NCBI GenBank assembly: GCA_034522155.1
Contig: JAXHLP010000014.1
Coordinates: 124,001 to 188,000 of the forward strand
Length of the DNA stretch: 64,000 bases
DNA from: Salinilacustrithrix sp034522155
GTDB taxonomy: Bacteria; Actinomycetota; Acidimicrobiia; Acidimicrobiales; Salinilacustritrichaceae
Direction: 5' to 3'
The position numbers and the translations under genes are program-made. The stretch's first letter is position 1, and the number at the start of each line of letters is the position of its first letter. The notes under the pieces were generated by a model. It was not told the DNA's origin and made no database searches. It worked only from the letters and a program-made list of their open reading frames with translations. Below, piece by piece: positions 1-8,980 of the stretch.

Positions 1-1531
1 CGAGGACCTCGCGGTCGATGACCGGGGCATCGCGACCGGTGCCGTGGGAGCCCGGCGGCCGTTGCTCCGGCCCGGCCTCCTCGTGGTACTCCTCCTCGAC
101 GTTGACCTCCCAGACGTCGTGGGTGGTCCCCTCCATGATGTTCTTCACCGACAGCATGGCGGTGTACATCGAGTGGTCCTGGTTGTTGTACCGGAACATG
201 CCGTTGCGGCCCACCGGGTGGACGTTGACGGCGTGGCTGTCGAGCCAGCGGCGCAGCACCTCGACGTTGGCGGCGTATTGGTCGTCGTAGATCGGGTAGG
301 CCTTGGGCTGGCGGACGACGTAGCCGGACTCGACCTCGCCCTGCTTGGCCAGGCCGAGCAGCTCGAGCTCCTTCTTGGCCCGCTCGATCAGCCACTCGTC
401 GTCGGCCGACCACTCCTCGTCGCCTTCCCACACCGTGTACTCGAGACCGAGGGTGTTACGCCCTTCCTTGACCATGTAGGGCGACCACGACCCGAAGTTC
501 TGGATGCGCATGGTCCGCACGTTCGGCTCGTGCACGTAGATCCAGTTGTCGTCGAAGTCGACGAGGTCGTCGGGAAGCACGAGGGCCACGAGGAGATAGT
601 CGCGGAAGCTGAGGCCGCTGGCGGCCGCCTCGACCTCGTCGGGGACGGGCGGGTTCATCGACTCGAGCAGCTGCGACATCGGCATCGAGGAGATGACGTC
701 GGTGCAGGGGTACGCCGTGGTCGTGCCGTCGGCGTGCTCGGCGACGACGCTCGTGGCCCGACCGTCGGCGTGGTCGATCCGGGTGACCGTGGTCGCCATC
801 TCGACCGTGGCCCCGGCGGCGACGACCTTGTCGCGGCACACCTCCCACATCATCCCCGGCCCGTACTTGGGGTACTGGAACTCCTCGATCAGCGAGGTGA
901 TGTTCTTCTGGTTCCGCTTGGGCTTGATCGCATGGACGATCGCGTTGCCGAGCGACAGACCCTTCACCCGCTGGGCCGCCCAGTCGGAGGGCATCTTGTG
1001 GACGGGCACGCCCCAGAGCTTCTCGGTGTAGGTCTTGAAGAACGTGCGGTACAGGCGCCAGCCGAACCGGGCGACCAGCCATCCCTCGTAGTTGGTCTGG
1101 TCCTTCGGCGGGCGGATCCGGGCCCACGCGTACGACGCCACGCACAGGACGGCCTCGACGATGCCGAGGTTGCCCAGCGCGTTGAACGCCCGCAGCGGGT
1201 AGTCGAAGAACTTGCCGTCGTAGAAGATGCGGCTCTTGCGGGGCCGCATGAGGAAGTCCTCGTCGGGCAGGATCTCGTGCCAGAGGTCCTCGACCGCCTG
1301 GACCTTGGTGAAGAATCGGTGGCCGCCGATGTCGAAGCGGTTGCCGTCGCGCTGGGCGGTGCGGGAGATGCCGCCGACCGTGTCGTCGGCCTCGAGCACG
1401 GTGGCGTTCACGCCGTACTTCTGCAGCTGGAACGCTGCGGTCAAGCCGGCCGGGCCCGCACCGATGACCACGACGTCGTGGTCGTCGGACGGATCACCAA
1501 CCTGGTGATGTTCGGAGTCCTGTACAGACAT
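1..1531 (-). CDS. NAD(P)/FAD-dependent oxidoreductase, UDP-galactopyranose-mutase-like (3' end cut by the window edge)
   Basis: Partial gene of at least 510 residues; its stop lies left of position 1. The start is ATG at 1529-1531. A Rossmann FAD motif (VVVIGAGPAGLTAA) lies near residue 20, followed by GGISRT and the FDIGGHRFFTK block typical of UDP-galactopyranose-mutase-like flavoproteins. The family comprises amine-oxidase-fold FAD proteins, often found with sugar or polysaccharide genes. I infer a soluble flavoenzyme acting on a nucleotide sugar or polyprenyl-type substrate, but the substrate cannot be read from sequence. The next gene ends 21 bases upstream, on the same strand. A long open frame also exists on the plus strand here, but it is a shadow. 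Confidence 0.8.
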   Translation of the reverse strand, partial: MSVQDSEHHQVGDPSDDHDVVVIGAGPAGLTAAFQLQKYGVNATVLEADDTVGGISRTAQRDGNRFDIGGHRFFTKVQAVEDLWHEILPDEDFLMRPRKSRIFYDGKFFDYPLRAFNALGNLGIVEAVLCVASYAWARIRPPKDQTNYEGWLVARFGWRLYRTFFKTYTEKLWGVPVHKMPSDWAAQRVKGLSLGNAIVHAIKPKRNQKNITSLIEEFQYPKYGPGMMWEVCRDKVVAAGATVEMATTVTRIDHADGRATSVVAEHADGTTTAYPCTDVISSMPMSQLLESMNPPVPDEVEAAASGLSFRDYLLVALVLPDDLVDFDDNWIYVHEPNVRTMRIQNFGSWSPYMVKEGRNTLGLEYTVWEGDEEWSADDEWLIERAKKELELLGLAKQGEVESGYVVRQPKAYPIYDDQYAANVEVLRRWLDSHAVNVHPVGRNGMFRYNNQDHSMYTAMLSVKNIMEGTTHDVWEVNVEEEYHEEAGPEQRPPGSHGTGRDAPVIDREVL

Positions 1532-1552
1532 GGGAACGCGGGAATCTACCCG

Positions 1553-2839
1553 TCAGCTGGGTGCGACGGACACATCCACCGGCTGGCCGCCACCGCCGCG
1601 TTGGAACTCGAACGACGCGCCGGTCGAGAACTCGGTGAGGGTGACGGCGTCGGGTTGATCGGCGGGCCCCGCATCGGGATCGTCGGTCACCGACCACGCG
1701 ACGACCGCGTCGCCGGTGGATTCGATGCGCGCCAGCTGCGCCGTCGGGACGAGGCACATGACCGTCGCCCACAGGATGTCGTCGCCGTGCGGGCCCGCCA
1801 GCAGACCCGGCCACGACAGGCCGTCGTCCTCGTCGAGTCCGGCACACGGGTGGAGCGAGACCGTGAGCGCGTCGTGCGTGGCGGCGAGGTCGACCGACAC
1901 ATAGCTGCGGGGCAGGAACAGCGGATGGACGCGCAGCACCCGGGCCAGGCCGTCGACGGTGGCGGGCGCGCCGAGCGCGGCAGCCAGGCGCTTGGTGGTC
2001 AGCCCGTTGATCCCGGCCGCCTGCTGCGCACCGACGACCTCGACGCGGTCGGGCGAGCGGTCGGCGACCTCGACCAGGAAGGCCCGCGTCAGCAGGTGCG
2101 CCTGGAGCGCGATCTCGTCGGCGATGGCCGCCAGTGTCGACGACGAGAACCGCTCGAGCGCCAGGTCGGGGTCGAACCTGTCCGCGTAGTCGGTGGCACC
2201 GTCGTCAGCCGACAGCGACGGGTCGGGTTCGGCCAGGGGGATCTGGGCCACGCGGCTGGTGGTTTGGAGATCGGCGGACCGCTCGGGAATCGGCAGCGGC
2301 TCGTGCGCATCGTCGATGGTCACCGTCCACTCGCAGTGCGGCGTCCGGTCGGCGGGCACCCGCGGGGGCCGGTGCACCGGGCGGATGCGCGCCCGCGGGT
2401 TGGTGGCGATCGCGGTGGCGTCGAACGTCGGGTCCTCGATGTCGTGGCACATCGTCCGGACGTACTCGTCGCCCATGGGCTCGACGTCCATGAGCGCGCC
2501 GCAGTGGTCGAGGTGGAAGCGGCCGTGGTGATCGTCGTCGACCTGCATGCGGAAGTCGAGGAACTCCAGGGGCGCACCGACGTCGAACTGGATCCCCTTG
2601 AAGATCACGTCGACGGTGTCGCCCTCGAAGTCGAGCAGCCGCTGCATGCGTTTGGTGTAGATCGGGCTCGCCGCCATCCACTCGCCGATGGCGACGTCGC
2701 CCATCGACTCGGGTCCGAGGTGGGAGATGACGGCGGGCATGCCGGCGCGGTCGATCAGGTGCCCGGCGAGCAGCAGCTCGCGGACGAGCTCGGCGAGCTC
2801 GTCGTGCGATCGACCGGACCAGGGTCGGGGTGCGGACAT
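1553..2839 (-). CDS. Conserved hypothetical protein coupled to a cytochrome P450
   Basis: 428 residues. Its ATG (2837-2839) overlaps the stop of the upstream P450 as ATGA, so the two are translationally coupled. No signal peptide or membrane segment is visible. A compact cluster of possible metal ligands sits at His109, His112, Cys113, Cys131 and His132, in a region rich in acidic residues. I do not recognise the family. The coupling suggests it works with the P450 as a partner enzyme, redox helper or next pathway step; this is inference. A longer upstream extension of the frame runs through the P450 in the wrong phase and was rejected. Confidence 0.8.
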   Translation of the reverse strand: MSAPRPWSGRSHDELAELVRELLLAGHLIDRAGMPAVISHLGPESMGDVAIGEWMAASPIYTKRMQRLLDFEGDTVDVIFKGIQFDVGAPLEFLDFRMQVDDDHHGRFHLDHCGALMDVEPMGDEYVRTMCHDIEDPTFDATAIATNPRARIRPVHRPPRVPADRTPHCEWTVTIDDAHEPLPIPERSADLQTTSRVAQIPLAEPDPSLSADDGATDYADRFDPDLALERFSSSTLAAIADEIALQAHLLTRAFLVEVADRSPDRVEVVGAQQAAGINGLTTKRLAAALGAPATVDGLARVLRVHPLFLPRSYVSVDLAATHDALTVSLHPCAGLDEDDGLSWPGLLAGPHGDDILWATVMCLVPTAQLARIESTGDAVVAWSVTDDPDAGPADQPDAVTLTEFSTGASFEFQRGGGGQPVDVSVAPS

Positions 2840-4044
2840 CAGCGGACCTCGACGGTGGTGGGCAGGGTGGCGAAGCCACGGACGTTGACCGAGTGGACCC
2901 GCCGGGTGCGGTCCGTGTCGATGTCGTAGGAGGACACCCGCGCCACCAGCTCCTCGAGCACGACGCGGGTCTCCAACCGGGCCAGGGCGGCGCCGAGGCA
3001 ATAGTGCCGTCCGACACCGAAGCTGGCGATGCCGGACGTGTCGCGCTCGAGGTCGTAGCGATCTGGATCGGGGAAGGCGCGGGGATCCCGGTTGGCCGCG
3101 CCGGCGAGGAGCACCACCCGCTCGCCGGCGGGGATGGTGGTGCCGTGCAGCTCGACGTCGGTGAGGGTGAGCCGGGCCAGCAGCTGGCTCGAGGTGTCGT
3201 AGCGCAGGGTCTCCTCGGTCCAGTCGGGGATGCGGCCGGGGTCGGCGAAGGGCTTGGCCACCTCGTCGGGGTTGCGCCATCCCCAGTACCAGGCATGGGC
3301 CAGCAGCTTGGTGGTGGTCTCGTTGCCGGCCACGACCATGAGGAACAGGAAGCTGATGATCTCGTCGTCGCTCAGGCGGTCGCCGTCGATCTCGGCGGCG
3401 CAGAGGGCCGAGACGAGATCGTCGGCGGGCGTCCGGCGCCGCTCGGCCACCAGGTCGCTGTAGTACCCGGCGAGCTCGAAGAACGCCTCGATGCCCGCCG
3501 GCGGGACGTCGAGCACCCCCTCCTCCCGGTGGACGAGCAGATCCGACAGCTCACGCAACTGGGACCGATCCTCGCTGGGCACGCCGAGCAGCTCGGAGAT
3601 CACGTCCATGGGGATCTTGCCGACCAGGTCGGTGACGAAGTCGAACTCGCCCCGCTCGAGACAGGGGTCGAGGTGGGCCCGGGTGAGCGCGCGGATGTCG
3701 TCCTCCATGCCGGCCACCCGGCGAGGGGTGAAGCCCCGCGACACCAGGCCGCGCATGCGTCCGTGCTCGGGCTCGTCCATGGCGAGGAACGACGTGGTGT
3801 TACGGGCATGGGGACCCCAGACGGCTGGGTCGAGGGTGATGCCGTAGGAGTTGGAGAACCGCTCGCTGTCGCGGAACGCCGCCATCACGTCGGCGTGGCG
3901 GGACAACGCCCAGAAGTCGCGTTCGTCGTTGCGGTACACGGGCGCCTCGTCGCGGAGACGGGCATACGTCGGGTACGGATCCTCGTGGATCCCGTACGCG
4001 TACGGGTCGTAGACGACGGCGTCGGTCGACTGCGAAACGGTCAT
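2839..4044 (-). CDS. Cytochrome P450
   Basis: 401 residues, full length for a soluble bacterial class I P450. The I-helix oxygen-activating motif AGNETT, the K-helix ExxR (EETLR) and the heme loop FGVGRHYCLG are all present; the axial ligand is Cys349. A strong GGGGGAGAG ribosome site lies just before ATG 4044. It needs a ferredoxin and reductase, neither of which is in the window. The downstream unknown protein is coupled to it through ATGA. The substrate is unknown. The position 45 bases after a subtilase gene gives no metabolic hint. Confidence 0.93.
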   Translation of the reverse strand: MTVSQSTDAVVYDPYAYGIHEDPYPTYARLRDEAPVYRNDERDFWALSRHADVMAAFRDSERFSNSYGITLDPAVWGPHARNTTSFLAMDEPEHGRMRGLVSRGFTPRRVAGMEDDIRALTRAHLDPCLERGEFDFVTDLVGKIPMDVISELLGVPSEDRSQLRELSDLLVHREEGVLDVPPAGIEAFFELAGYYSDLVAERRRTPADDLVSALCAAEIDGDRLSDDEIISFLFLMVVAGNETTTKLLAHAWYWGWRNPDEVAKPFADPGRIPDWTEETLRYDTSSQLLARLTLTDVELHGTTIPAGERVVLLAGAANRDPRAFPDPDRYDLERDTSGIASFGVGRHYCLGAALARLETRVVLEELVARVSSYDIDTDRTRRVHSVNVRGFATLPTTVEVR

Positions 4045-4089
4045 GGCGGCGGCTCTCCCCCGTCGGCGAACGGGCCCAGCCTGCCAGGC

Positions 4090-6156
4090 TCAGCGCAGGC
4101 CGTTGCTGCTGCCGAAGCGCATGTAGTCAGCACGGGTGCCGACGCCGTAGAACAACACGTCGTCGTAGCGGTCGCCGTTGAAGTCGCCGCCGAGCGGTCG
4201 GTAGGTGCCGTTGATCGTCGTCGCGACACTCGTGTAACCGCCGGGCCGGAACAGCCACTGGAAGTCGGCGGCCGAACCGGGCGCGTACCAGAGCACGTCG
4301 CCGTAGCCGTTGGCGTCGAAGTCACCGGCGATGGGGCGGTAGTGCCCGTTGACCGTTGTTGCAACGCTCGTGTGGCCGTCGATCGTGCCGTACCAGATGA
4401 AGTCCTGCGCGGTGCCCGGCGCGTACCAGAAGATGTCGTCGAACCCGTCGCCGTTGAAGTCGCCGGTGAAGGGTTGGTACCGGCCCGAGGCCTTGGTCGC
4501 CACGCTCCGGTGGCCGCCGCCGGGTTGCCCGTACCAGATGTAGTCCTGGGCCGGGCCAGGCGCGTACCAGACGATGTCCTCGAAGGTATCGCCGTTGAGG
4601 TCGAGGGTGAACGGCTCGTAGTCGCCGGACGCCTTGGTCGGCACACTCTGGTAGCCGGTGCGGTGCCAGTACCAGATGAAGTCCGACGCCGAGCCGGGCG
4701 CGTACCAGACGATGTCGTCCTGACGGTTGCCGTCGAGGTCGACGGTGAACGGCTCGTAGGTTGCGTTCACGGGGAGCTCGCCGACGTTTCGGAAGCCGCT
4801 CGGCGCCCCGAGGTGGAGGTAGTCGTTGGCGCCGCCCGGGGCGTAGTAGAGGATGTCGGTGATGCCATCGCCGGGGAAGAAGTCCCCGACCACCGGGTCG
4901 TAGGTCCCGTTGATCGTGGGGGAGGCGAACGTTCCGCCGGAACGGTAGTCCTCGGCGCCGAGGGCAACGGCGGCGTCGACCAGCCCGAGGCCGTAGTAGT
5001 AGTCGATGCCCGCCGGACCCAGATCCTCGGAGGTTCGGAGCAGGTGGTCCTCGATCCGCCGGCTGGTCCAGTCCGGATGGCGGTCGCGGAGCAGCGCGGC
5101 CACGCCCGCCACCATCGGCGCCGCGAAGCTCGTCCCCGTGGCGGTGTTCATCTGATCCGTGCCACACGACGAGTCGGTCGGATGGTCGCACGTGGTGTCG
5201 ATGTTGTAGCCAGGGGCGGTGAGGTCGACCATCGGACCCCAGATGCTGAACTGCATCAGCTCCCCATCGTCGTTGGTGGCCCCGACGCCGATGACGCCGG
5301 GGGCGCCGGCCGGGGTCGTGACGGTCGCGTTCTCCTGCTTCTCCGCCTTGTCCCAGTTGCCGGCGGCGGCGACGACCACGACGTTGCGATCCCGCGCGTA
5401 CGATGCCGCGTTGTCCAGCAACGTACTGGTGCCCTCCATTCCGAGCGAGAGGTTGATGACGTCGACACCGCGGTTGGCGGCGTACTCGATCGCGTCAGCC
5501 ACGTCGGCAATGAAGCCCCCGTCGCCGTCGAGGACCCGGAGCGGCATGATGCGGGTGCCGCCGCCGGCGACGCCGTCGATCGCGGTGCCGCCATCGTGAC
5601 TGGCGGCGATGACGCCGGCCACCTGCGTGCCGTGGCCGACGGTGTCGTGGGGATAGCTGCCCTCGTCGATCCAGTCCTTCCCCTCGACGATGCGGCCGCC
5701 TGCGAAGTCGGGATGGTCGGCGTCGATGCCGGAATCGATCACCGCGACGGTGACGTCGGAGGCACCGTCGGCGCGAGTCCAGGCGTGCTGGACGCCGATC
5801 CGCTCGAACTCGTCCACCTGCCCGGGAGCCTCGTAGGCCCGAACCCTGCGGTTGGGCTCGGCCACCGATATGTCGCCGCGAGCTTCGAGCTCGGCGGCGA
5901 CGGCCTCGGGGTCCTCGCCCTCGGGCACGTCGACCGTGGCATAGCGCGAGCCGGGCGTGCCCGTGGTCTCGACCTCCTGCCCGTTCAACGAGCTGGCTCG
6001 GACGGCGTCATCCTCGAACCGGACCACGACCTCGGCCGGCTCGCTCGCGGGCTCGGTCAGCGGCCCGGGATCATCCTGGGCACCCGCGGGAGTGACGGCC
6101 ACCGAGGTGACCACCAACACGAGAGAAGCCGCCACGAACGCGGGCCACCGTTTCAT
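4090..6156 (-). CDS. Secreted subtilisin-like (S8) serine protease with C-terminal VCBS/FG-GAP-like repeats
   Basis: 688 residues from ATG 6156, where a clear signal peptide begins (MKRWPAF, hydrophobic core, AGA cleavage site). A frame extended to 6225 exists but would bury the signal peptide. A propeptide (about residues 30-115) precedes the S8 catalytic domain with Asp141 (VIDSGID), His175 (GHGTQVAG) and Ser343 (GTSFAAPMVAG). The last 280 residues are six copies of a 45-residue repeat containing DxNGDxxxD calcium-loop-like cores, probably a beta-propeller or adhesion module. It is predicted to be an extracellular protease. It is divergent from an ABC exporter, but no secretion partnership is implied since it carries its own Sec signal. 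Confidence 0.92.
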   Translation of the reverse strand: MKRWPAFVAASLVLVVTSVAVTPAGAQDDPGPLTEPASEPAEVVVRFEDDAVRASSLNGQEVETTGTPGSRYATVDVPEGEDPEAVAAELEARGDISVAEPNRRVRAYEAPGQVDEFERIGVQHAWTRADGASDVTVAVIDSGIDADHPDFAGGRIVEGKDWIDEGSYPHDTVGHGTQVAGVIAASHDGGTAIDGVAGGGTRIMPLRVLDGDGGFIADVADAIEYAANRGVDVINLSLGMEGTSTLLDNAASYARDRNVVVVAAAGNWDKAEKQENATVTTPAGAPGVIGVGATNDDGELMQFSIWGPMVDLTAPGYNIDTTCDHPTDSSCGTDQMNTATGTSFAAPMVAGVAALLRDRHPDWTSRRIEDHLLRTSEDLGPAGIDYYYGLGLVDAAVALGAEDYRSGGTFASPTINGTYDPVVGDFFPGDGITDILYYAPGGANDYLHLGAPSGFRNVGELPVNATYEPFTVDLDGNRQDDIVWYAPGSASDFIWYWHRTGYQSVPTKASGDYEPFTLDLNGDTFEDIVWYAPGPAQDYIWYGQPGGGHRSVATKASGRYQPFTGDFNGDGFDDIFWYAPGTAQDFIWYGTIDGHTSVATTVNGHYRPIAGDFDANGYGDVLWYAPGSAADFQWLFRPGGYTSVATTINGTYRPLGGDFNGDRYDDVLFYGVGTRADYMRFGSSNGLR
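4093..4915 (-). repeat. Six tandem protein-coding repeats (about 45 codons each)
   Basis: The C-terminal part of the subtilase consists of six related units. Each contains a variant of Y-x-P-F-x-x-D-x-N-G-D-x-x-x-D followed by a WYAPG-type strand. The units differ at many positions, so they are old repeats and not a recent expansion. Confidence 0.8.
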
Positions 6157-6164
6157 CAAGATGT

Positions 6165-6198
6165 ATTGTATTGTATCCTGGCCCGTTTCCCCGGTCAC
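6165..6198 (-). promoter_or_regulatory. Promoter of the subtilase gene with overlapping TACAAT boxes
   Basis: On the minus strand a GTGACC -35-like hexamer (6193-6198), a 17-base spacer and TACAAT (6170-6175) are followed by a second TACAAT sharing one base (6165-6170). The proximal box lies 8 bases before ATG 6156, so the message would start at or within a few bases of the start codon. The stretch is AT-rich against a roughly 70 percent G+C background. Confidence 0.6.
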
Positions 6199-6216
6199 GT
6201 CACGATCGGGCGCTCG

Positions 6217-6222
6217 TAGGCT
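6217..6222 (+). promoter_or_regulatory. -10 box of the ABC exporter gene (leaderless)
   Basis: TAGGCT is followed by 7 bases and then ATG 6230. This is the same spacing as many other genes in the window and supports that start over the longer upstream frame. Confidence 0.5.
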
Positions 6223-6229
6223 CATCGCG

Positions 6230-8092
6230 ATGCGTCAGCCGCCGCACCGGATGCTCCCGCGGTACGACGCCGACGTCGCGGGCGCCAGCGTCGACCGGTC
6301 GATCGTCCGTCGCGTCTGGGACCACGCCCAGCCCTACCGCGGCCGCATCGCCGGCTTCCTCGTGGCCATCGTGGTGGCCGCGCTCCTCGGCCTCGTCCCG
6401 CCGCTCCTCTTCGGCGCCATCATCGACGACGCCGTGGCCAACGCCGACCGCGGCCGGCTCGCGGTCCTGGCGCTCCTGGCCGTCGGCGCCGCCCTCGGCG
6501 AGGCCGTGCTCGGCCTGGTGGAGCGGTGGTTGTCCTCGAGCGTCGGTGAGGGCCTGATCTTCGACCTGCGGGTCAAGCTCTTCGACCACGTGCAGCGCCT
6601 GCCGGTGGCGTTCTTCACCCGGGCCCAGACCGGCGCGCTCGTCTCCCGTCTCAACAACGACGTCATCGGCGCCCAGCGCGCCCTCACCGGCACGCTCGGC
6701 TCGGTCGTGTCCAACCTGGTCGTGCTGGTCACCACCGTCGCCGCCATGATCACCATCGAGTGGCGGCTCACGCTCCTCGCGGTCGCGCTGCTGCCCGCCT
6801 TCCTCATCCCGGCTCGCAAGGTCGGCGCCAAGCTCGCCTCCATCAGCCACGAGCAGATGGAGCGCAACGCCCGGATGAACTCGACGATGACCGAGCGCTT
6901 CGGGGTGGCCGGGGCGATGCTGGTCAAGCTGTTCGGCCGGCACCAGGACGAGACCGACCTGTTCTCCGACGACGCGGCCGGCGTCCGCGACCTCGGGGTG
7001 CGCTCGGCGGTGCTCGGACGGATCTTCTTCGTCACCCTCGGCTTCGTGGGCGCGCTCGGCGTCGCCCTCGTCTACTGGTGGGGCGGCAGCCTCGTCATCG
7101 GCGGGAGCATGGAGACCGGCGAGCTCGTCGCGCTCGCGGCCCTGGTCCAGCGCATCTACCAACCCCTCACCGCGCTCACGAACGCCCGGGTGGACATCAT
7201 GACGGCGTTCGTCAGCTTCGAGCGGGTCTTCGAGGTGCTCGACATCCGCAACGGCATCGAGGACCGCCCGGGAGCCGTCGACCTGGTCGACGTGCAGGGA
7301 CGGATCGAGTTCGACGACGTGTGGTTCACCTACCCGACCGCCGACGACGTGTCGCTTCCCTCGCTCGACGGCGCCGTCCCCGACCACGACACCTCGTCCG
7401 GCCCGGTGCTGCGGGGCGTGTCGGCCACCATCGAACCGGGCCAACTCGTCGCCGTCGTCGGACCGTCGGGCGCCGGCAAGACCACGCTCACCAACCTCGT
7501 GCCCCGCCTCTACGACGTCGACTCCGGCGCGGTCCGCATCGACGGCCACGACCTGCGCGACCTCACCCAGGCCTCCCTCCGCCGGGCCGTCGGCGTGGTG
7601 TCCCAGGACCCCCACCTGTTCCACGACACCATCGCCGACAACCTCCGCTACGCCGATCCCGAGGCCAGCGACGACGACCTCGTCCGGGCCTGCCGGGCGG
7701 CACGGATCCACGACCTCATCGCCTCGCTGCCCGACGGCTACCGCACCGTGGTCGGCGACCGCGGCTACCGGCTCTCGGGCGGCGAGAAGCAGCGCCTGTC
7801 GATCGCCCGGATGCTGCTCAAGAACCCGCAGATGGTGATCCTCGACGAGGCCACGTCGCACCTCGACAGCGAGAACGAGGCCGCGGTGCAGGACGCGCTG
7901 GCCGAGGCCCTCCAGGACCGCACGGCCATCGTCATCGCCCACCGGCTGTCGACCATCGTCGACGCCGACCAGATCCTGGTGCTCGACGCCGGCGAGCTGG
8001 TCGAGCAGGGCACCCACGACGACCTGCGTCGCGACGCCGGCCTCTACGCCGACCTCTACCGCACCCTCGTGCGCACCGACCCCGTGGGCTGA
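6230..8092 (+). CDS. ABC exporter: fused membrane domain and ATPase
   Basis: 620 residues. The N-terminal half has a six-helix ABC-type exporter membrane domain (about residues 35-310). The C-terminal half is an ATPase with Walker A GPSGAGKTT, signature LSGGEKQR, Walker B MVILDEATS and an H-loop (IVIAHRLST). It should act as a homodimer or with another half-transporter, exporting a lipid or small molecule; the substrate is unknown. The start at 6230 is set by the -10 box 7 bases upstream and removes an unlikely extension that overlaps the divergent protease. It converges with endonuclease IV with a gap of only 9 bases. Confidence 0.92.
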   Translation: MRQPPHRMLPRYDADVAGASVDRSIVRRVWDHAQPYRGRIAGFLVAIVVAALLGLVPPLLFGAIIDDAVANADRGRLAVLALLAVGAALGEAVLGLVERWLSSSVGEGLIFDLRVKLFDHVQRLPVAFFTRAQTGALVSRLNNDVIGAQRALTGTLGSVVSNLVVLVTTVAAMITIEWRLTLLAVALLPAFLIPARKVGAKLASISHEQMERNARMNSTMTERFGVAGAMLVKLFGRHQDETDLFSDDAAGVRDLGVRSAVLGRIFFVTLGFVGALGVALVYWWGGSLVIGGSMETGELVALAALVQRIYQPLTALTNARVDIMTAFVSFERVFEVLDIRNGIEDRPGAVDLVDVQGRIEFDDVWFTYPTADDVSLPSLDGAVPDHDTSSGPVLRGVSATIEPGQLVAVVGPSGAGKTTLTNLVPRLYDVDSGAVRIDGHDLRDLTQASLRRAVGVVSQDPHLFHDTIADNLRYADPEASDDDLVRACRAARIHDLIASLPDGYRTVVGDRGYRLSGGEKQRLSIARMLLKNPQMVILDEATSHLDSENEAAVQDALAEALQDRTAIVIAHRLSTIVDADQILVLDAGELVEQGTHDDLRRDAGLYADLYRTLVRTDPVG

Positions 8093-8101
8093 CCCGGCTC
8101 C

Positions 8102-8881
8102 CTACACGTTGGTGCGGAGGAAGGCGAGGTCGTCCTTGCGACCTTCCTCGGCGGTCTCGCAGATGACCGGCGCGTTGGCCGAGCGGACGACCTCGAGGAT
8201 GGCCTCGGGGTCGATGTTGCCGTGGGTCAGGTTCTCGTGGCGGTCGCGGCCCGAGCCACGGTCGTCCTTGGAGTCGTTGCAGTGGACGAGATCGATGCGG
8301 CCGGTGATGCCCAGAATCGTCTCGACCGAGGAGACCAGCTCCTCGCCGGCGGCCCAGGCGTGGCAGGTGTCGAGGCAGAACCCGATGCCGGAGTCACCGA
8401 TGTGGCCCCAGAGCCGGCCGATGGTGTCGAAGTGGCGAGCCATGGCGTGGTCGCCGCCAGCCGTGTTCTCGAGCAGCACCAACATGTCGGTCTCGAGGCT
8501 GTCGATGGCCTTGCGCCAGCGGACGAAGCCGTCGGTCTCGTCGTCGTCCCCGGTGATGTGGCCGCCGTGGACGACCACGGCCTCGGCGCCGATGTCGGCG
8601 GCGGCGTCGCAGGTCTGCTGGAGCATCTTGCGGGAGGGGATCCGGACCTTGTTGTTCGGGGACGCCACGTTGATGAGGTACGGGGCGTGGACGTAGATCG
8701 GCAGGTCGGACCGGCGCAGCTCGTCGGCGTCGTCGCGGGGCTTGGGTTTCTTCCACGACTGCGGGTTGCCGAGGAAGATCTGCACGCAGTCGGCGCCCTC
8801 GGCGGCGGCGGTGCCGATCGGGTCGTCGGGGCTGACGTGGCTGCCGAGGAGGGGCTTGTCCTGGGAGGCACGATCGCTCAT
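8102..8881 (-). CDS. nfo: Deoxyribonuclease IV (AP endonuclease, Nfo family)
   Basis: 259 residues with a TIM-barrel AP-endonuclease layout. GSHVS near the N-terminus, the NPQSW block, VHAPYLIN, VVHGGH, LLENTAGG, FCLDTCHAWAAG, HCNDSK and a late CETAEEG supply the His/Glu/Asp ligands of the trinuclear zinc site. It cleaves abasic sites in base-excision repair, in the cytoplasm. The start at 8881 is preferred over 8926 because a TACGGT box lies 7 bases before it and the homologous region begins right after it. Confidence 0.94.
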   Translation of the reverse strand: MSDRASQDKPLLGSHVSPDDPIGTAAAEGADCVQIFLGNPQSWKKPKPRDDADELRRSDLPIYVHAPYLINVASPNNKVRIPSRKMLQQTCDAAADIGAEAVVVHGGHITGDDDETDGFVRWRKAIDSLETDMLVLLENTAGGDHAMARHFDTIGRLWGHIGDSGIGFCLDTCHAWAAGEELVSSVETILGITGRIDLVHCNDSKDDRGSGRDRHENLTHGNIDPEAILEVVRSANAPVICETAEEGRKDDLAFLRTNV

Positions 8882-8888
8882 GCGTTCG

Positions 8889-8894
8889 ACCGTA
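8889..8894 (-). promoter_or_regulatory. -10 box of nfo (leaderless)
   Basis: On the minus strand TACGGT is followed by 7 bases and then ATG 8881. No ribosome binding site is visible. Confidence 0.5.
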
Positions 8895-8931
8895 GCGGGC
8901 AGGGTCGCGATCCCCGGGACGTGCACGCGAA

Positions 8932-8959
8932 GAGGGCCCGGGCATCGGCCCGGGCCCTC
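8932..8959 (-). terminator. Strong hairpin terminator after the secreted-protein gene
   Basis: A perfect 12-base-pair stem (GAGGGCCCGGGC) with a four-base loop lies 21 bases past the stop of the leftward gene ending at 8981. There is no T tract, as is common for actinobacterial hairpin terminators. It also insulates nfo from read-through. Confidence 0.7.
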
Positions 8960-8980
8960 ATGCGCATGGTCAGTCGGTGA

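Noticed and set aside
44..2929. 961-codon plus-strand open frame opposite the flavoprotein and P450-partner genes
   Set aside because: Its product is rich in Val, His, Arg and Asp with no domain. High-G+C genes produce such antisense frames, and the minus-strand proteins carry clear motifs.
3990..4007. Perfect palindrome CCCGTACGCGTACGGG near the start of the first P450 gene
   Set aside because: It is fully coding (Pro-Tyr-Ala-Tyr-Gly repeat) in a conserved N-terminal region and explained by codon choice.
2830..6219. 1129-codon plus-strand open frame opposite the P450 and subtilase genes
   Set aside because: Antisense shadow: low-complexity Val/Asp/Gly composition, while the minus strand encodes a full P450 and a subtilase with intact catalytic residues.
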